From positions 1 to 41,691 of the forward strand of contig JAJUGV010000016.1 of the NCBI GenBank assembly GCA_029265795.1: DNA of 41,691 nucleotides. The letters are read 5' to 3'. Shown in pieces: positions 8,896 to 16,866 of this stretch (positions are counted from its first letter, which is position 1; each line of letters starts with the position of its first letter). The notes under the pieces were generated by a model. It was given only the letters and a program-made list of their open reading frames with translations, made no database searches and had not been told where the DNA came from. The position numbers were made by a program, and so were the translations under genes. Origin of the DNA: Alcaligenaceae bacterium (GTDB lineage Bacteria; Pseudomonadota; Gammaproteobacteria; Burkholderiales; Burkholderiaceae_B).

Positions 8896-10191
8896 ATGTC
8901 CGTCCCTCAACAGGTGTTTTTGCGTGACGCGATGCGGCGTCTCAATCTGACGCGCGACGTTTTTGCCGCCCGTATTGGCGTGAAGCGCCGAGCGCTCGAT
9001 ACGTGGCTGCTCCCTGAGACATCTCAGGAGTTCCGCCCCATGCCAGAGGTCGTGCAGCGGTTCGTGAGCGAAATCGTGCACAACGATGCGCTATTGCAGA
9101 AATATGCGCAAAGCACGCAGGGTGGGCCTTTGCGGGATCGCATTGCCTACGAGGGGCGGCACCACTTGCTTTCCGTCGACCAGTTCACCAGTCGCGAAGC
9201 CGTCGAAGAGCTGTTCCGAATCGCCGACATGATGCAGCCGATTGCGCGGCGGCAGAAAATTTCCCGCGTCCTGGAGGGTGCTGTGCTGGGCAACCTCTTT
9301 TTTGAGGCCAGCACCCGAACACGGGTCAGCTTTGGCGCCGCGTTCTGCCGTTTGGGTGGCTCGGTCTGTGACACCACCGGCTTCACGTTCTCTTCCATGG
9401 CGAAAGGCGAATCTATTTATGACACCAGCCGCGTGATGAGCGGCTATGTCGATGCCATGGTGATCCGCCACCCCGAGCAGGGCTCGGTGGCGGAGTTTGC
9501 ACAGGCCACTAACATTCCGGTGGTGAATGGAGGGGACGGCCCCGGCGAACACCCTAGCCAGGCACTTCTAGACCTTTATACGATCCTCACGGAATTTTCT
9601 CGCCTTGGCAAACTGCTGGATGGTTCGCACATCGCGTTGGCCGGTGATCTGAAATACGGGCGCACCGTGCATTCCCTAATCAAGCTTCTTGCGCTGTATC
9701 GCGATCTGAAATTCACCCTGATTTCCCCCAAGGGTCTGGAGATGCCCGAAGCCATCCTGGAACAGGCGGGGCGCAACGGGCATACCATCATGCAGACACA
9801 TTCGCTGGAAGAGGGGCTACGTGGGGCAGACGTGATCTACGCTACCCGGGTTCAGAAAGAACGATTCAAAGAGGAGCAGCTGGAAGGCTATGACGCTACC
9901 TTCCAGGTCAACAAGGCGATCGTCGACAAGTGTTGCGAGCCGGATGTCATTGTGATGCACCCGCTTCCTCGCGACAGCCGCGAAGGGGCCAATGACCTGA
10001 GCACCGATTTGAACCACGACCCTCGTCTGGCCATCTTCCGTCAGACAGATAACGGCATCCCTGTGCGCATGGCGATTTTTGCCGTCCTATTGGGGGTGGA
10101 GACCCTGGTGCCGCATTCACTGCGAGACGTGACCTGGAGCCCCCCCTCGCATATTGGTCCCGACGACAGTGTATTTCACGGCATGTACTGA
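8896..10191 (+). CDS. Aspartate carbamoyltransferase with N-terminal helix-turn-helix region
   Basis: This enzyme would condense carbamoyl phosphate with aspartate in pyrimidine synthesis. The chosen ATG (431 residues) has the Shine-Dalgarno sequence GAGGAAA at 8886-8892; a TTG four codons upstream is less likely. Residues about 80-400 carry the full E. coli PyrB-type signature: STRTR at 139-143 (carbamoyl-phosphate loop), AKGES, GEHPSQALLDLYT, GDLKYGRTVHS, TRVQKERF and HPLPR at 355-359. One departure is Gly where E. coli has Glu right after STRTRVSF. Residues 1-70 are extra compared with ordinary catalytic chains of about 310 residues. They look like a Cro/C1-type helix-turn-helix: LTRDVFAARIG, turn, VKRRALDTWL (residues 18-38). 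No pyrI or pyrC lies nearby. Catalysis is well supported; DNA binding is inferred. I give no symbol because the genome may hold a second, standard pyrB. Confidence 0.9.
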   Translation: MSVPQQVFLRDAMRRLNLTRDVFAARIGVKRRALDTWLLPETSQEFRPMPEVVQRFVSEIVHNDALLQKYAQSTQGGPLRDRIAYEGRHHLLSVDQFTSREAVEELFRIADMMQPIARRQKISRVLEGAVLGNLFFEASTRTRVSFGAAFCRLGGSVCDTTGFTFSSMAKGESIYDTSRVMSGYVDAMVIRHPEQGSVAEFAQATNIPVVNGGDGPGEHPSQALLDLYTILTEFSRLGKLLDGSHIALAGDLKYGRTVHSLIKLLALYRDLKFTLISPKGLEMPEAILEQAGRNGHTIMQTHSLEEGLRGADVIYATRVQKERFKEEQLEGYDATFQVNKAIVDKCCEPDVIVMHPLPRDSREGANDLSTDLNHDPRLAIFRQTDNGIPVRMAIFAVLLGVETLVPHSLRDVTWSPPSHIGPDDSVFHGMY

Positions 10192-10208
10192 TTGAAGCTG
10201 CCGCCGCC

Positions 10209-10228
10209 CGCCCCCTGCCCAGGGGGCG
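10209..10228. terminator. GC-rich hairpin between convergent genes
   Basis: The stem CGCCCCCT / AGGGGGCG is a perfect 8-bp pairing with loop GCCC. It sits between the ends of the aspartate carbamoyltransferase gene and rdgC, so it could stop transcription from both sides. Neither side has a clear T-run, so its strength as an intrinsic terminator is uncertain. Confidence 0.5.
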
Positions 10229-10233
10229 ACACC

Positions 10234-11130
10234 TCATGGCTGTTTTTCACCGCCCAGCGCTGCAACCAGTTCATCTAAAAGCGCCGATAGCTCGCCGCTC
10301 ATCAGCGCAAAATCCGAATCGAACTGTTCGGCTTCGTCAACGGCCGGGATGCGGCCTTCCTGCAGTACGTCCAGTGGAGCGACGCGCTTCAGGTCCAGGC
10401 CGTCGGTAAGCACGAAGGAGACGCGGTCGGCCCAGGTGAGGGCCAGGCGCGTGCACTGTTTACCGGCTTCTACGTGTTTGCGGACTTCATCCAGCTCTAC
10501 ACTTTGGCGCACGTAGCGCACAGCAGCGCGGGTTTCATTGGTAGAGCGTAACTCTGTGTCCTGATCGATGGTGAAGTTGCTGGGTGGCTCCGCGCTCACC
10601 AGCCAGTTCGTCATGGCAGACGCTGGTGATAGCTCGGTATAGAGCGGTACGACAGGAAACGGATCCAGCACCTTAGCCAGTGCGCCCATTACTTCATCGC
10701 ATTTAGCTGCCGCAGCTGCGTCTACAACCAGCCAACGCCCACGGGTATCGATCCACACACGAGTATCACGATAAATACTGAACGCCTTGGGGAGCAGTTC
10801 ATCGGTGACCAGCTCTTTAATTTCCTTCATCTGCTTACGGCCGGGCTTATAACCCTGTTGTTCTTCAATCTCTTGCGCGCGTGCGCGTGTGAACTGATTG
10901 ATGACCGTGGCCGGCAGAAGCTTCTTCTCGACGCGCAGATTAAGGAGATACTGGCCATCCAACGCATGTACCAAGCCGGACTCGGGGCGCGGCGGTGTCC
11001 AGCCCAGAGCGGTCATGTCCGTGGCGGCACCGGGACGAAAGGCGAGCTTTTCCAGCGCATCCTCTAGCGATGCCACAGTGAAATTCCAGGAAGGGGCGAG
11101 ACGGTAGATGCGAAGATTCTTAAACCACAT
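10234..11130 (-). CDS. rdgC: Recombination-associated protein RdgC
   Basis: RdgC is a ring-shaped DNA-binding protein that limits RecA loading and strand exchange. The start at 11130 gives 298 residues beginning MWFKNLRIYRLAPSW, the typical RdgC N-terminus, close to E. coli's 303. The open frame extends 54 codons further upstream (to 11292), but that stretch is not RdgC-like and is rejected. Family features are the GWTPP block near residue 43, the long charged helix with GRKQMKEIKELV, and the C-terminal FVLTDGLDLKRVAPLD segment. No clear Shine-Dalgarno sequence precedes the ATG. The gene is transcribed divergently from recA, whose product it modulates, and converges on the carbamoyltransferase gene. 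Confidence 0.95.
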   Translation of the reverse strand: MWFKNLRIYRLAPSWNFTVASLEDALEKLAFRPGAATDMTALGWTPPRPESGLVHALDGQYLLNLRVEKKLLPATVINQFTRARAQEIEEQQGYKPGRKQMKEIKELVTDELLPKAFSIYRDTRVWIDTRGRWLVVDAAAAAKCDEVMGALAKVLDPFPVVPLYTELSPASAMTNWLVSAEPPSNFTIDQDTELRSTNETRAAVRYVRQSVELDEVRKHVEAGKQCTRLALTWADRVSFVLTDGLDLKRVAPLDVLQEGRIPAVDEAEQFDSDFALMSGELSALLDELVAALGGEKQP

Positions 11131-11377
11131 GAGCAGATTTCGTATTGAGGGGCAGGGGGCCGGGTTGCGTTGTATGACCCGGGGGAAAAAGGCCTCGATT
11201 GTATGCGAAGCGTCTAAAGCTAGTGAGAGTGGACGCTTGTGTCCGGTCGTAGTTTCATGAAGCTGTCTCATGGAAGGCGCCCGTTGTATCACCGGCGAAC
11301 ATAGCGTGTTTCAACGGCCTGCCTGCATGCCGCCGGCATGTCAAAACGGCCCTACGACCGGTTTGCGCCAAAGGGAT

Positions 11378-11406
11378 TTCATATCTGGTTATTTATCCAG
11401 TATAAT
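11378..11406 (+). promoter_or_regulatory. recA promoter
   Basis: The -35 is TTCATA (11378-11383), the spacer is 17 bases, and the -10 is a perfect TATAAT (11401-11406). Start of transcription is expected near 11413, leaving a leader of about 70 bases before recA. The LexA site fills the spacer. Confidence 0.8.
11385..11400. promoter_or_regulatory. LexA (SOS) box of recA
   Basis: CTGGTTATTTATCCAG fits the proteobacterial CTG-N10-CAG SOS consensus. It lies exactly between the -35 and -10 of the recA promoter, so bound LexA would block RNA polymerase. This is standard for recA. Confidence 0.85.
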
Positions 11407-11484
11407 TTGATGCAATAATTGTCGGCAACATAGTCGGCGCCAAGTGCGTCGCGCCGCATTCCCAGTCAATTGCAAGGACCCTCA

Positions 11485-12552
11485 ATGGACGACAAAACCA
11501 GCAAAGCCGCCAACCCTGAACGCGCCAAGGCACTTGCCGCTGCGCTCTCGCAAATTGAAAAACAATTCGGCAAGGGCTCGGTCATGCGTTATGGCGACGA
11601 CACGGTCGAGCACGACATTCAAGTTGTCTCCACCGGTTCGCTGGGGCTGGATATCGCCCTGGGCGTCGGCGGTCTGCCGCGCGGTCGGGTCATCGAAATT
11701 TACGGCCCTGAATCCTCCGGTAAAACTACGCTGACTCTCCAGGTTATCGCCGAAATGCAGAAGCTCGGTGGCACCTGCGCGTTTATCGACGCCGAACATG
11801 CGTTAGACGTCCAGTACGCTTCCAAACTGGGGGTCAACCTCGAAGACCTGCTCATCTCGCAACCCGATACCGGTGAACAGGCACTTGAAATCACAGACGC
11901 CCTGGTACGTTCGGGCTCCGTCGATCTGGTTGTAATCGACTCAGTGGCCGCCCTTACGCCCAAGGCCGAAATCGAAGGCGACATGGGCGACTCATTGCCC
12001 GGTCTGCAAGCCCGCCTCATGAGTCAAGCTCTGCGCAAGCTCACGGCCACCATCAAGCGTGCCAACTGCATGGTCATCTTCATCAACCAAATCCGCATGA
12101 AGATCGGCGTCATGTTCGGCAATCCCGAAACCACTACGGGCGGCAATGCGCTCAAATTCTATTCATCGGTCCGTCTTGATATCCGCCGTATCGGTTCCAT
12201 CAAGAAGGGCGATGAACTTATCGGTAACGAAACTCGGGTCAAGGTGGTCAAGAACAAGGTGGCGCCGCCGTTCAAGCAGGCTGAATTCGACATCATGTAT
12301 GGTGCCGGCATTTCGCGCGAAGGCGAAATCATCGACCTCGGGGTGCAGCAGGGCATTGTCGATAAGGCGGGTGCCTGGTACAGCTATAACGGCAACCGCA
12401 TCGGCCAGGGCAAAGACAACGTCCGCGAATATCTGAAAGAAAACCCAGAAATGGCGTTCGAAATTGAAAATCAGATTCGCGAAAAGCTGGGCATTGCCTT
12501 GCAGCCTGGGGCGGTCGCCGGTAAAGAGCAAGGCGCCACAGCGAGCGAATAA
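11485..12552 (+). CDS. recA: Recombinase RecA
   Basis: RecA forms filaments on single-stranded DNA, drives strand exchange, and triggers LexA self-cleavage. The ATG at 11485 gives 355 residues starting [15 protein letters not shown], with AAGGA at 11474-11478 six bases upstream; a TTG at 11470 is open but less plausible. The Walker A motif GPESSGKT is at residues 74-81, followed by the conserved VVIDSVAAL, the loop 2 region [16 protein letters not shown], and the [15 protein letters not shown] segment. The C-terminus is short and not strongly acidic. The sequence closely resembles Bordetella/Alcaligenaceae RecA as I remember it. Expression is under an SOS box, and a terminator separates recA from recX. 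Confidence 0.99.
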   Translation: MDDKTSKAANPERAKALAAALSQIEKQFGKGSVMRYGDDTVEHDIQVVSTGSLGLDIALGVGGLPRGRVIEIYGPESSGKTTLTLQVIAEMQKLGGTCAFIDAEHALDVQYASKLGVNLEDLLISQPDTGEQALEITDALVRSGSVDLVVIDSVAALTPKAEIEGDMGDSLPGLQARLMSQALRKLTATIKRANCMVIFINQIRMKIGVMFGNPETTTGGNALKFYSSVRLDIRRIGSIKKGDELIGNETRVKVVKNKVAPPFKQAEFDIMYGAGISREGEIIDLGVQQGIVDKAGAWYSYNGNRIGQGKDNVREYLKENPEMAFEIENQIREKLGIALQPGAVAGKEQGATASE

Positions 12553-12582
12553 CCGCAACGCAGCTGAATAACTGAATGCAAC

Positions 12583-12618
12583 GGGGCCGGCACGCTTTAC
12601 CGCTGCCGCCCCTTTTTT
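12583..12618 (+). terminator. Intrinsic terminator after recA
   Basis: GGGGCCGGCA pairs with TGCCGCCCC (one bulged C) around a loop of about 11 bases, followed by six Ts at 12613-12618. It is a good Rho-independent terminator between recA and recX. Partial readthrough into recX would match the low recX level known from E. coli. Confidence 0.85.
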
Positions 12619-12648
12619 ACGAAGTTGGCAAACTCAAAGGGGGCAGTG

Positions 12649-13146
12649 ATGTCGCGGGCAGGGGCTGGAGGTAAGCCTTCTCTCAAAGCGCGGGCTATTG
12701 GTCTGCTGTCCAGGCGTGAGCACTCTCGCAGCGAATTGCGCCGCAAGCTAGCGGCTCATACTGAAGATCCAGCCGAGCTGGACGCTTTGCTCGATGAACT
12801 ACAACAGGCAAATTGGCTTTCTCAAGAACGTTTCGCAGAAAGCCTGGTTCATCGCCGTGCACACCGGCATGGCATGCGGCGTATCATGCACGAGCTGCGG
12901 CAACACGAGCTTCCCGAATCCACACTTGCAGAAGTCGCCGAAAAATTGCGTGCCACCGAATTCGAGCGAGCCTGGGGGGTTTGGCAAAAACGCTTCGGCG
13001 CAGCGCCGGCCGACGCTAAAGAGTACGCACGTCAGCTACGCTACATGGCTGCCCGGGGTTTCGGCGCGGATTCCGTACGCCGCATTCTTGCCCAAGTAGG
13101 CAGCGATACACCCGACGATATGTTCCCGCCTGAAGATTCGGGCTGA
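12649..13146 (+). CDS. recX: Regulatory protein RecX
   Basis: RecX binds and caps RecA filaments to restrain recombination. The ATG at 12649 gives 165 residues, usual for the family, with a good Shine-Dalgarno sequence (AAAGGGGG) upstream; a TTG eight codons earlier is open but has none. Family features are the three-helix repeats: RAIGLLSRREHSRSELRRKL near the N-terminus, LLDELQQANWLSQERFAESLV, then the HGMRRIMHELRQHEL segment. The C-terminal repeat ends in RGFGADSVRRILAQV. Position directly after recA and its terminator is the classic arrangement. Confidence 0.95.
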   Translation: MSRAGAGGKPSLKARAIGLLSRREHSRSELRRKLAAHTEDPAELDALLDELQQANWLSQERFAESLVHRRAHRHGMRRIMHELRQHELPESTLAEVAEKLRATEFERAWGVWQKRFGAAPADAKEYARQLRYMAARGFGADSVRRILAQVGSDTPDDMFPPEDSG

Positions 13147-13164
13147 GTTTTCTGAGCGCAGACC

Positions 13165-13193
13165 CTGTCATGAACCAAGGCCTGCGCTATACT
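13165..13193 (+). promoter_or_regulatory. Predicted promoter of the DUF2889 gene
   Basis: CTGTCA (13165-13170) as -35, a 17-base spacer, and TATACT (13188-13193) as -10. The start of transcription would be near 13200, about 28 bases before the ATG. It suggests that the next gene need not depend on recA/recX readthrough. Confidence 0.55.
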
Positions 13194-13227
13194 TACACGG
13201 TTTTTTTGACTGGACGGTCTTAGACCA

Positions 13228-13791
13228 ATGCCTTTGCCTGCACCGGAAATCGAACGCGAAGCGCTGCACACCCGTACTGTGCGCGTTGATGCCTTCGCTC
13301 GCGCCGATGGCCAGTGGGATCTCGAAGCGGACCTCGTTGACGTCAAGCATTACGACTTCGAACGCCGGGCGGGCGTGCATCGTGCCGGCCAACCCGTGCA
13401 TCACATGCGTCTGCGGGTGACATTCAACGAAAGCTTCACCATCACCGCCGTGCAGGTGGGCTACGAAGCAGCACCCTACGATCACTATTGCATGGCGATC
13501 GAATCCGCCTACCAGGGGCTGGTTGGCATGAATCTGCTTAAAGGCTTTCGCGATACAGTCAAACGACACTTCGGGCGCACACGTGGCTGTACACACATGA
13601 CCGAGCTGTCATATGTGTTGCCCACTGTGGCCGTTCAGGCCTTGGCCGGGCGGCGGCGCGAGACGCGTACTTCTGAGCACGACGAGCAGCGTCCATTTCA
13701 AATCGACGGATGCCACGCCCTGCGCGAGGACGGCCCCGTGGTCAAAGAGTTTTATCCTAAGTGGTATGTTGCGCCGGTGACCGAGAACTAA
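13228..13791 (+). CDS. DUF2889 family protein
   Basis: This 187-residue cytoplasmic protein of unknown function belongs, as far as I can tell, to the DUF2889 family, often seen beside recX or sucC in betaproteobacteria. Visible conserved parts are the N-terminal TRTVRVDAFARADGQWDLEADLVDVK, whose beta-rich pattern is clear, the HHMRLRVTF strand, and the central RGCTHMTEL motif with Cys121 and His123. No signal peptide or membrane segment is seen. It has its own likely promoter and lies 78 bases before sucC. The Cys/His motif could bind metal, but that is speculation. Confidence 0.85.
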   Translation: MPLPAPEIEREALHTRTVRVDAFARADGQWDLEADLVDVKHYDFERRAGVHRAGQPVHHMRLRVTFNESFTITAVQVGYEAAPYDHYCMAIESAYQGLVGMNLLKGFRDTVKRHFGRTRGCTHMTELSYVLPTVAVQALAGRRRETRTSEHDEQRPFQIDGCHALREDGPVVKEFYPKWYVAPVTEN

Positions 13792-13869
13792 GCTCCCGGG
13801 CCTGCATGCGTGCATGCATTCAAGGCGGCGGCGTTACGTTTATCCATTTCTACGTCTGATAGGTAATCA

Positions 13870-15030
13870 ATGAAAATTCACGAGTATCAAGGCAAGGAAC
13901 TGCTGAAGAAATTTGGCGTGACTGTGCCGCGCGGCATTCCCGCTTTCTCCGTCGATGAGGCCGTGGCTGCTGCCGAGAAGCTGGGCGGTCCGGTATGGGT
14001 CGTCAAGGCTCAGATCCACGCAGGAGGCCGGGGTAAAGGCGGTGGCGTCAAGCTGGCACGTTCCATCGATGAAGTTCGCCAACTGGCTTCCGAGATCCTG
14101 GGCATGCAGCTCGTGACCCATCAGACCGGTCCCGAGGGTCAGAAGGTGCGTCGCCTCTATATTGAAGAAGGCGCTGACATCCAGAAGGAATATTACGTAT
14201 CAGTCGTGACCGACCGCGCAACGCAGAAAATAGCGTTCATCGCTTCCAGCGAGGGCGGCATGGACATCGAGGAAGTGGCGGAATCCACTCCCGAAAAAAT
14301 CATCACCGAATACATCGATCCGCTCGTCGGCTTCACGAAAGAGCAAGCCGAGAAAGTGGCTCGCGCAATCGAAATGCCGGAAGCGTCGATCGAGCAGGCT
14401 GTAGATATCTTCCAGAAGCTGTATCAATGCTACATGGAAACGGATGCCTCGCTGGTCGAGATCAACCCCCTGAACCGCGACAGCAATAACAACATCATTG
14501 CTCTGGACGCCAAGTTCAACTTCGACTCCAACGCTCTGTATCGTCAGCCTGAGATCGTTGAATACCGCGACCTCGACGAAGAAGATCCCGCTGAAGTCGA
14601 AGCCAGCAAGCACGATCTGGCCTACATCCAGCTCGATGGCAATATTGGCTGCTTGGTGAACGGTGCCGGTCTAGCCATGGCCACTATGGACACCATCAAG
14701 CTGTTCGGCGGTGAGCCGGCCAACTTCCTGGACGTTGGCGGTGGCGCTACGGCCGAGAAGGTCACCGAGGCCTTCAAGATCATGCTTCAAAACGAAAGTG
14801 TGGAAGCTATTCTGGTCAATATCTTCGGCGGTATCATGCGCTGCGACATCATTGCAGAAGGCGTGATTGCAGCGTGCAAGGCCGTCAACCTCAACGTGCC
14901 TCTGGTCGTGCGCATGAAGGGCACCAACGAAGAGCTGGGCAAAAAGCTGCTGGCCGATTCCGGCCTGCCCATCATCAGCGCAGACACCATGGCTGAAGCG
15001 GCACAGAAAGTCGTCGCCGCCGCCAAGTAA
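13870..15030 (+). CDS. sucC: Succinate-CoA ligase (ADP-forming), beta subunit
   Basis: SucC, with SucD, converts succinyl-CoA to succinate while making ATP in the TCA cycle. It has 386 residues, the standard length, beginning [17 protein letters not shown]. The ATP-grasp domain is at the N-terminal two thirds, with [11 protein letters not shown] near residue 53 and the metal/nucleotide region LVEINPLN. The C-terminal ligase domain contains NFLDVGGGA and [15 protein letters not shown]. The Shine-Dalgarno sequence is weak (AGGT). sucD follows 22 bases later, so the two form an operon. Confidence 0.98.
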   Translation: MKIHEYQGKELLKKFGVTVPRGIPAFSVDEAVAAAEKLGGPVWVVKAQIHAGGRGKGGGVKLARSIDEVRQLASEILGMQLVTHQTGPEGQKVRRLYIEEGADIQKEYYVSVVTDRATQKIAFIASSEGGMDIEEVAESTPEKIITEYIDPLVGFTKEQAEKVARAIEMPEASIEQAVDIFQKLYQCYMETDASLVEINPLNRDSNNNIIALDAKFNFDSNALYRQPEIVEYRDLDEEDPAEVEASKHDLAYIQLDGNIGCLVNGAGLAMATMDTIKLFGGEPANFLDVGGGATAEKVTEAFKIMLQNESVEAILVNIFGGIMRCDIIAEGVIAACKAVNLNVPLVVRMKGTNEELGKKLLADSGLPIISADTMAEAAQKVVAAAK

Positions 15031-15052
15031 GAATTTGCCGAGGATTTTTTAA

Positions 15053-15934
15053 ATGTCGATTTTGATCAATAAAGACACCAAGGTCATCACCCAGGGAATT
15101 ACCGGCAAGACGGGTCAGTTCCACACTCACTATTGCCGTGAGTACGCGAACGGCAAAGAGGCGTTCGTAGCGGGTGTACACCCCAAGAAGGCGGGCCAGG
15201 ATTTCGAAGGGGTGCCCATCTTTGGTACCGTCAAGGAAGCCAAGGAACAAACCGGTGCTACCGTGTCCGTCATCTACGTTCCGCCTGCAGGCGCCGCTGA
15301 TGCTATCTGGGAAGCCGTGGATGCAGATCTTGACCTGGTCATCTGCATTACCGAAGGCATTCCCGTGCGCGACATGCTGATGGTGCGCAACCGCATGAAG
15401 GCCGAGAACAAAAAGACGCTTTTGCTTGGCCCCAACTGCCCCGGTCTCATCACCCCCGATGAACTCAAGATCGGTATTATGCCCGGTCATATTTCCCGCA
15501 AGGGCCGCATCGGTGTGGTCAGCCGTTCGGGCACGCTCACGTACGAAGCCGTGGCTCAGCTGACCGAGCTGGGCCTGGGCCAGTCGACGGCCGTCGGCAT
15601 TGGTGGTGACCCCATCAATGGTCTGAAGCACGTCGACGTACTGAAGATGTTCAACGAAGATCCCGACACCGACGCCGTTGTCATGATCGGTGAAATTGGC
15701 GGCCCCGACGAAGTCGAAGCCGCTCGGTGGGCGAAGGACAACATGACGAAACCTGTAGTAGGTTTCATTGCCGGTGTGACTGCGCCTCCTGGAAAGAGGA
15801 TGGGCCACGCCGGCGCGCTGATTTCGGGGGGCGACGATACTGCTGACGCCAAGCTCGAAGTCATGGAAGCTTGCGGTATCCGTACTACCCGCGATCCATC
15901 CGAAATGGGCAAACTGCTCAAATCGGTGTTGTAA
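15053..15934 (+). CDS. sucD: Succinate-CoA ligase (ADP-forming), alpha subunit
   Basis: This is the CoA-binding and phosphorylated subunit of succinyl-CoA synthetase, 293 residues. The N-terminal Rossmann fold begins with TQGITGKTGQFHTHY. The GPNCPGLI motif lies mid-protein. The phosphohistidine is His252 in KRMGHAGALISGG. GAGGA precedes the ATG by about 9 bases. Partner of sucC directly upstream, with a hairpin following. Confidence 0.98.
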   Translation: MSILINKDTKVITQGITGKTGQFHTHYCREYANGKEAFVAGVHPKKAGQDFEGVPIFGTVKEAKEQTGATVSVIYVPPAGAADAIWEAVDADLDLVICITEGIPVRDMLMVRNRMKAENKKTLLLGPNCPGLITPDELKIGIMPGHISRKGRIGVVSRSGTLTYEAVAQLTELGLGQSTAVGIGGDPINGLKHVDVLKMFNEDPDTDAVVMIGEIGGPDEVEAARWAKDNMTKPVVGFIAGVTAPPGKRMGHAGALISGGDDTADAKLEVMEACGIRTTRDPSEMGKLLKSVL

Positions 15935-15937
15935 GTA

Positions 15938-15969
15938 ATGGAGGGTCCGCCAAAAGCGGGCCCTTCCAT
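15938..15969 (+). terminator. Hairpin after sucD
   Basis: ATGGAGGGTCCGC and GCGGGCCCTTCCAT pair over 13 positions, with one bulged A and one G-U pair, around a short AAA(A) loop. It begins 3 bases after the sucD stop. There is no T-run behind it, so it may end transcription weakly or protect the 3' end of the sucCD message. Confidence 0.65.
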
Positions 15970-16049
15970 GCTGTGCGCCCGTATTCTCCTCGCAAGGGAG
16001 CCGCGGGGCACTCGCAGGGCCTTGCGGCGATCCTTACAAGAAGCTGAAT

Positions 16050-16055
16050 TATAAT
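16050..16055 (+). promoter_or_regulatory. Possible -10 element upstream of the TerC-family gene
   Basis: This is a perfect TATAAT about 90 bases before the TerC-family start. No good -35 is found at 16-18 bases; TTGCGG at 16022 is too far at 22. An activator or another sigma factor may be needed, or the match may be chance. Confidence 0.4.
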
Positions 16056-16075
16056 GGCCCGCTTTTTTTGCACCC

Positions 16076-16093
16076 CGCACGGTCGACCGTGCG
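16076..16093. promoter_or_regulatory. Perfect palindrome in the TerC-gene leader
   Basis: CGCACGGTCGACCGTGCG is an uninterrupted 18-bp palindrome. Flanking CCC (16073-16075) and GGG (16095-16097) extend it, and GGCCC at 16056-16060 can pair with GGGCC at 16095-16099 as an outer stem. As RNA it gives a 7-bp stem with a TCGA loop; as DNA it could bind a dimeric regulator. It lies 53 bases before the TerC-family ATG. Confidence 0.6.
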
Positions 16094-16146
16094 TGGGCCT
16101 CGACAAATCAACTTCTTGATGCCGACAGGCACTTACGGAAACACCT

Positions 16147-16866
16147 ATGGTTGAATTTTTTCAAACGCTCCATTGGGGCGCCGTCTTTCAGATCATCCTG
16201 ATCGACATCCTGCTAGGGGGCGATAACGCCGTCATTATTGCCCTGGCATGTCGTAACCTGCCCCAGAAACAGCGGATGCAGGGCATTTTGTGGGGCACGG
16301 CCGGGGCTATTTTCCTACGGGTCATTCTGATTGCCTTCGCATTGGTTCTGCTCGATATTCCGTTCCTCAAGGTCGTCGGCGGCGCATTGCTACTGTGGAT
16401 CGGTATCAAACTGCTGGTGCCCGATGAAGACGAGCACGGCAACGTCAAGAGCGGCTCCACCGTCTGGAGTGCGGTAAAGACCATTCTCATTGCCGACTTG
16501 GTCATGAGCCTCGATAACGTGATTGCGATTGCCGGTGCCGCGCAGAATACCCACGCCGATCACCAGATCTACTACGTCATCTTCGGCCTGATCGTCAGCG
16601 TACCCATCATTATTTGGGGCAGCACCCTGGTGTTGAAACTCATCGACCGCTTCCCATTGGTTGTTACCTTTGGTGCGGGTCTGCTGGGATGGATTGCCGG
16701 TGGTATGCTGGTAACTGACGTTTTCGTTATCGATCAAATCGGCGAAGTGAGCACCACAGTGAAGATCACTGCAGAAGTCATCGGTGCCATCTTTGTTATT
16801 GGCCTGGGGAAATGGCTCGCTGCTCGCCAGGCCGCAAAGCAAGGCGAACTCAATGAGTCTGTTTAA
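16147..16866 (+). CDS. TerC/YjbE-family integral membrane protein (probable metal exporter)
   Basis: This 239-residue polytopic inner-membrane protein has about seven hydrophobic segments. Two copies of the TerC motif are visible: DILLGGDNA (Asp20, Asp26, Asn27) in the first helix and DLVMSLDN (Asp117, Asp123, Asn124) in the middle. These acidic intramembrane motifs are typical of TerC proteins linked to manganese or other metal efflux. Length and motifs fit the YjbE subgroup, whose members often follow the yybP-ykoY manganese riboswitch; I do not see a convincing copy of that riboswitch here. No strong Shine-Dalgarno sequence precedes the ATG. A micro-ORF overlaps its 3' end and hemC follows closely, suggesting cotranscription with heme genes. 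Confidence 0.9.
   Translation: MVEFFQTLHWGAVFQIILIDILLGGDNAVIIALACRNLPQKQRMQGILWGTAGAIFLRVILIAFALVLLDIPFLKVVGGALLLWIGIKLLVPDEDEHGNVKSGSTVWSAVKTILIADLVMSLDNVIAIAGAAQNTHADHQIYYVIFGLIVSVPIIIWGSTLVLKLIDRFPLVVTFGAGLLGWIAGGMLVTDVFVIDQIGEVSTTVKITAEVIGAIFVIGLGKWLAARQAAKQGELNESV

Larger units (their letters stand above)
11131..11484. other. rdgC-recA divergent intergenic region
   Basis: This is the longest gap in the window, about 350 bases. The recA end (11378-11484) holds the SOS-controlled recA promoter and ribosome-binding site. The rest, toward rdgC, stays open as an N-terminal extension of the rdgC frame as far as 11292, but it shows no protein-like character. I see no convincing rdgC promoter and no RNA gene. 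A CATACAAT string on the minus strand (around 11200) is a weak -10 candidate without a good -35. Confidence 0.6.

Noticed and set aside
11131-11292. Longer RdgC reading frame starting at 11292
   Set aside because: The 54 extra residues have no family resemblance, while MWFKNLRIYRL at 11130 is the typical RdgC start.
13801-13820. TGCATGC-rich near-palindrome before sucC
   Set aside because: It is short, imperfect and without a promoter or known site nearby; it may be chance.
16000-16146. yybP-ykoY manganese riboswitch before the TerC/YjbE gene
   Set aside because: The family context suggests one, and a GCC-GACA-GGC hairpin is present, but the conserved GGGGAGUA-like 5' core and the second conserved loop are not visible. 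A covariance-model scan would decide.
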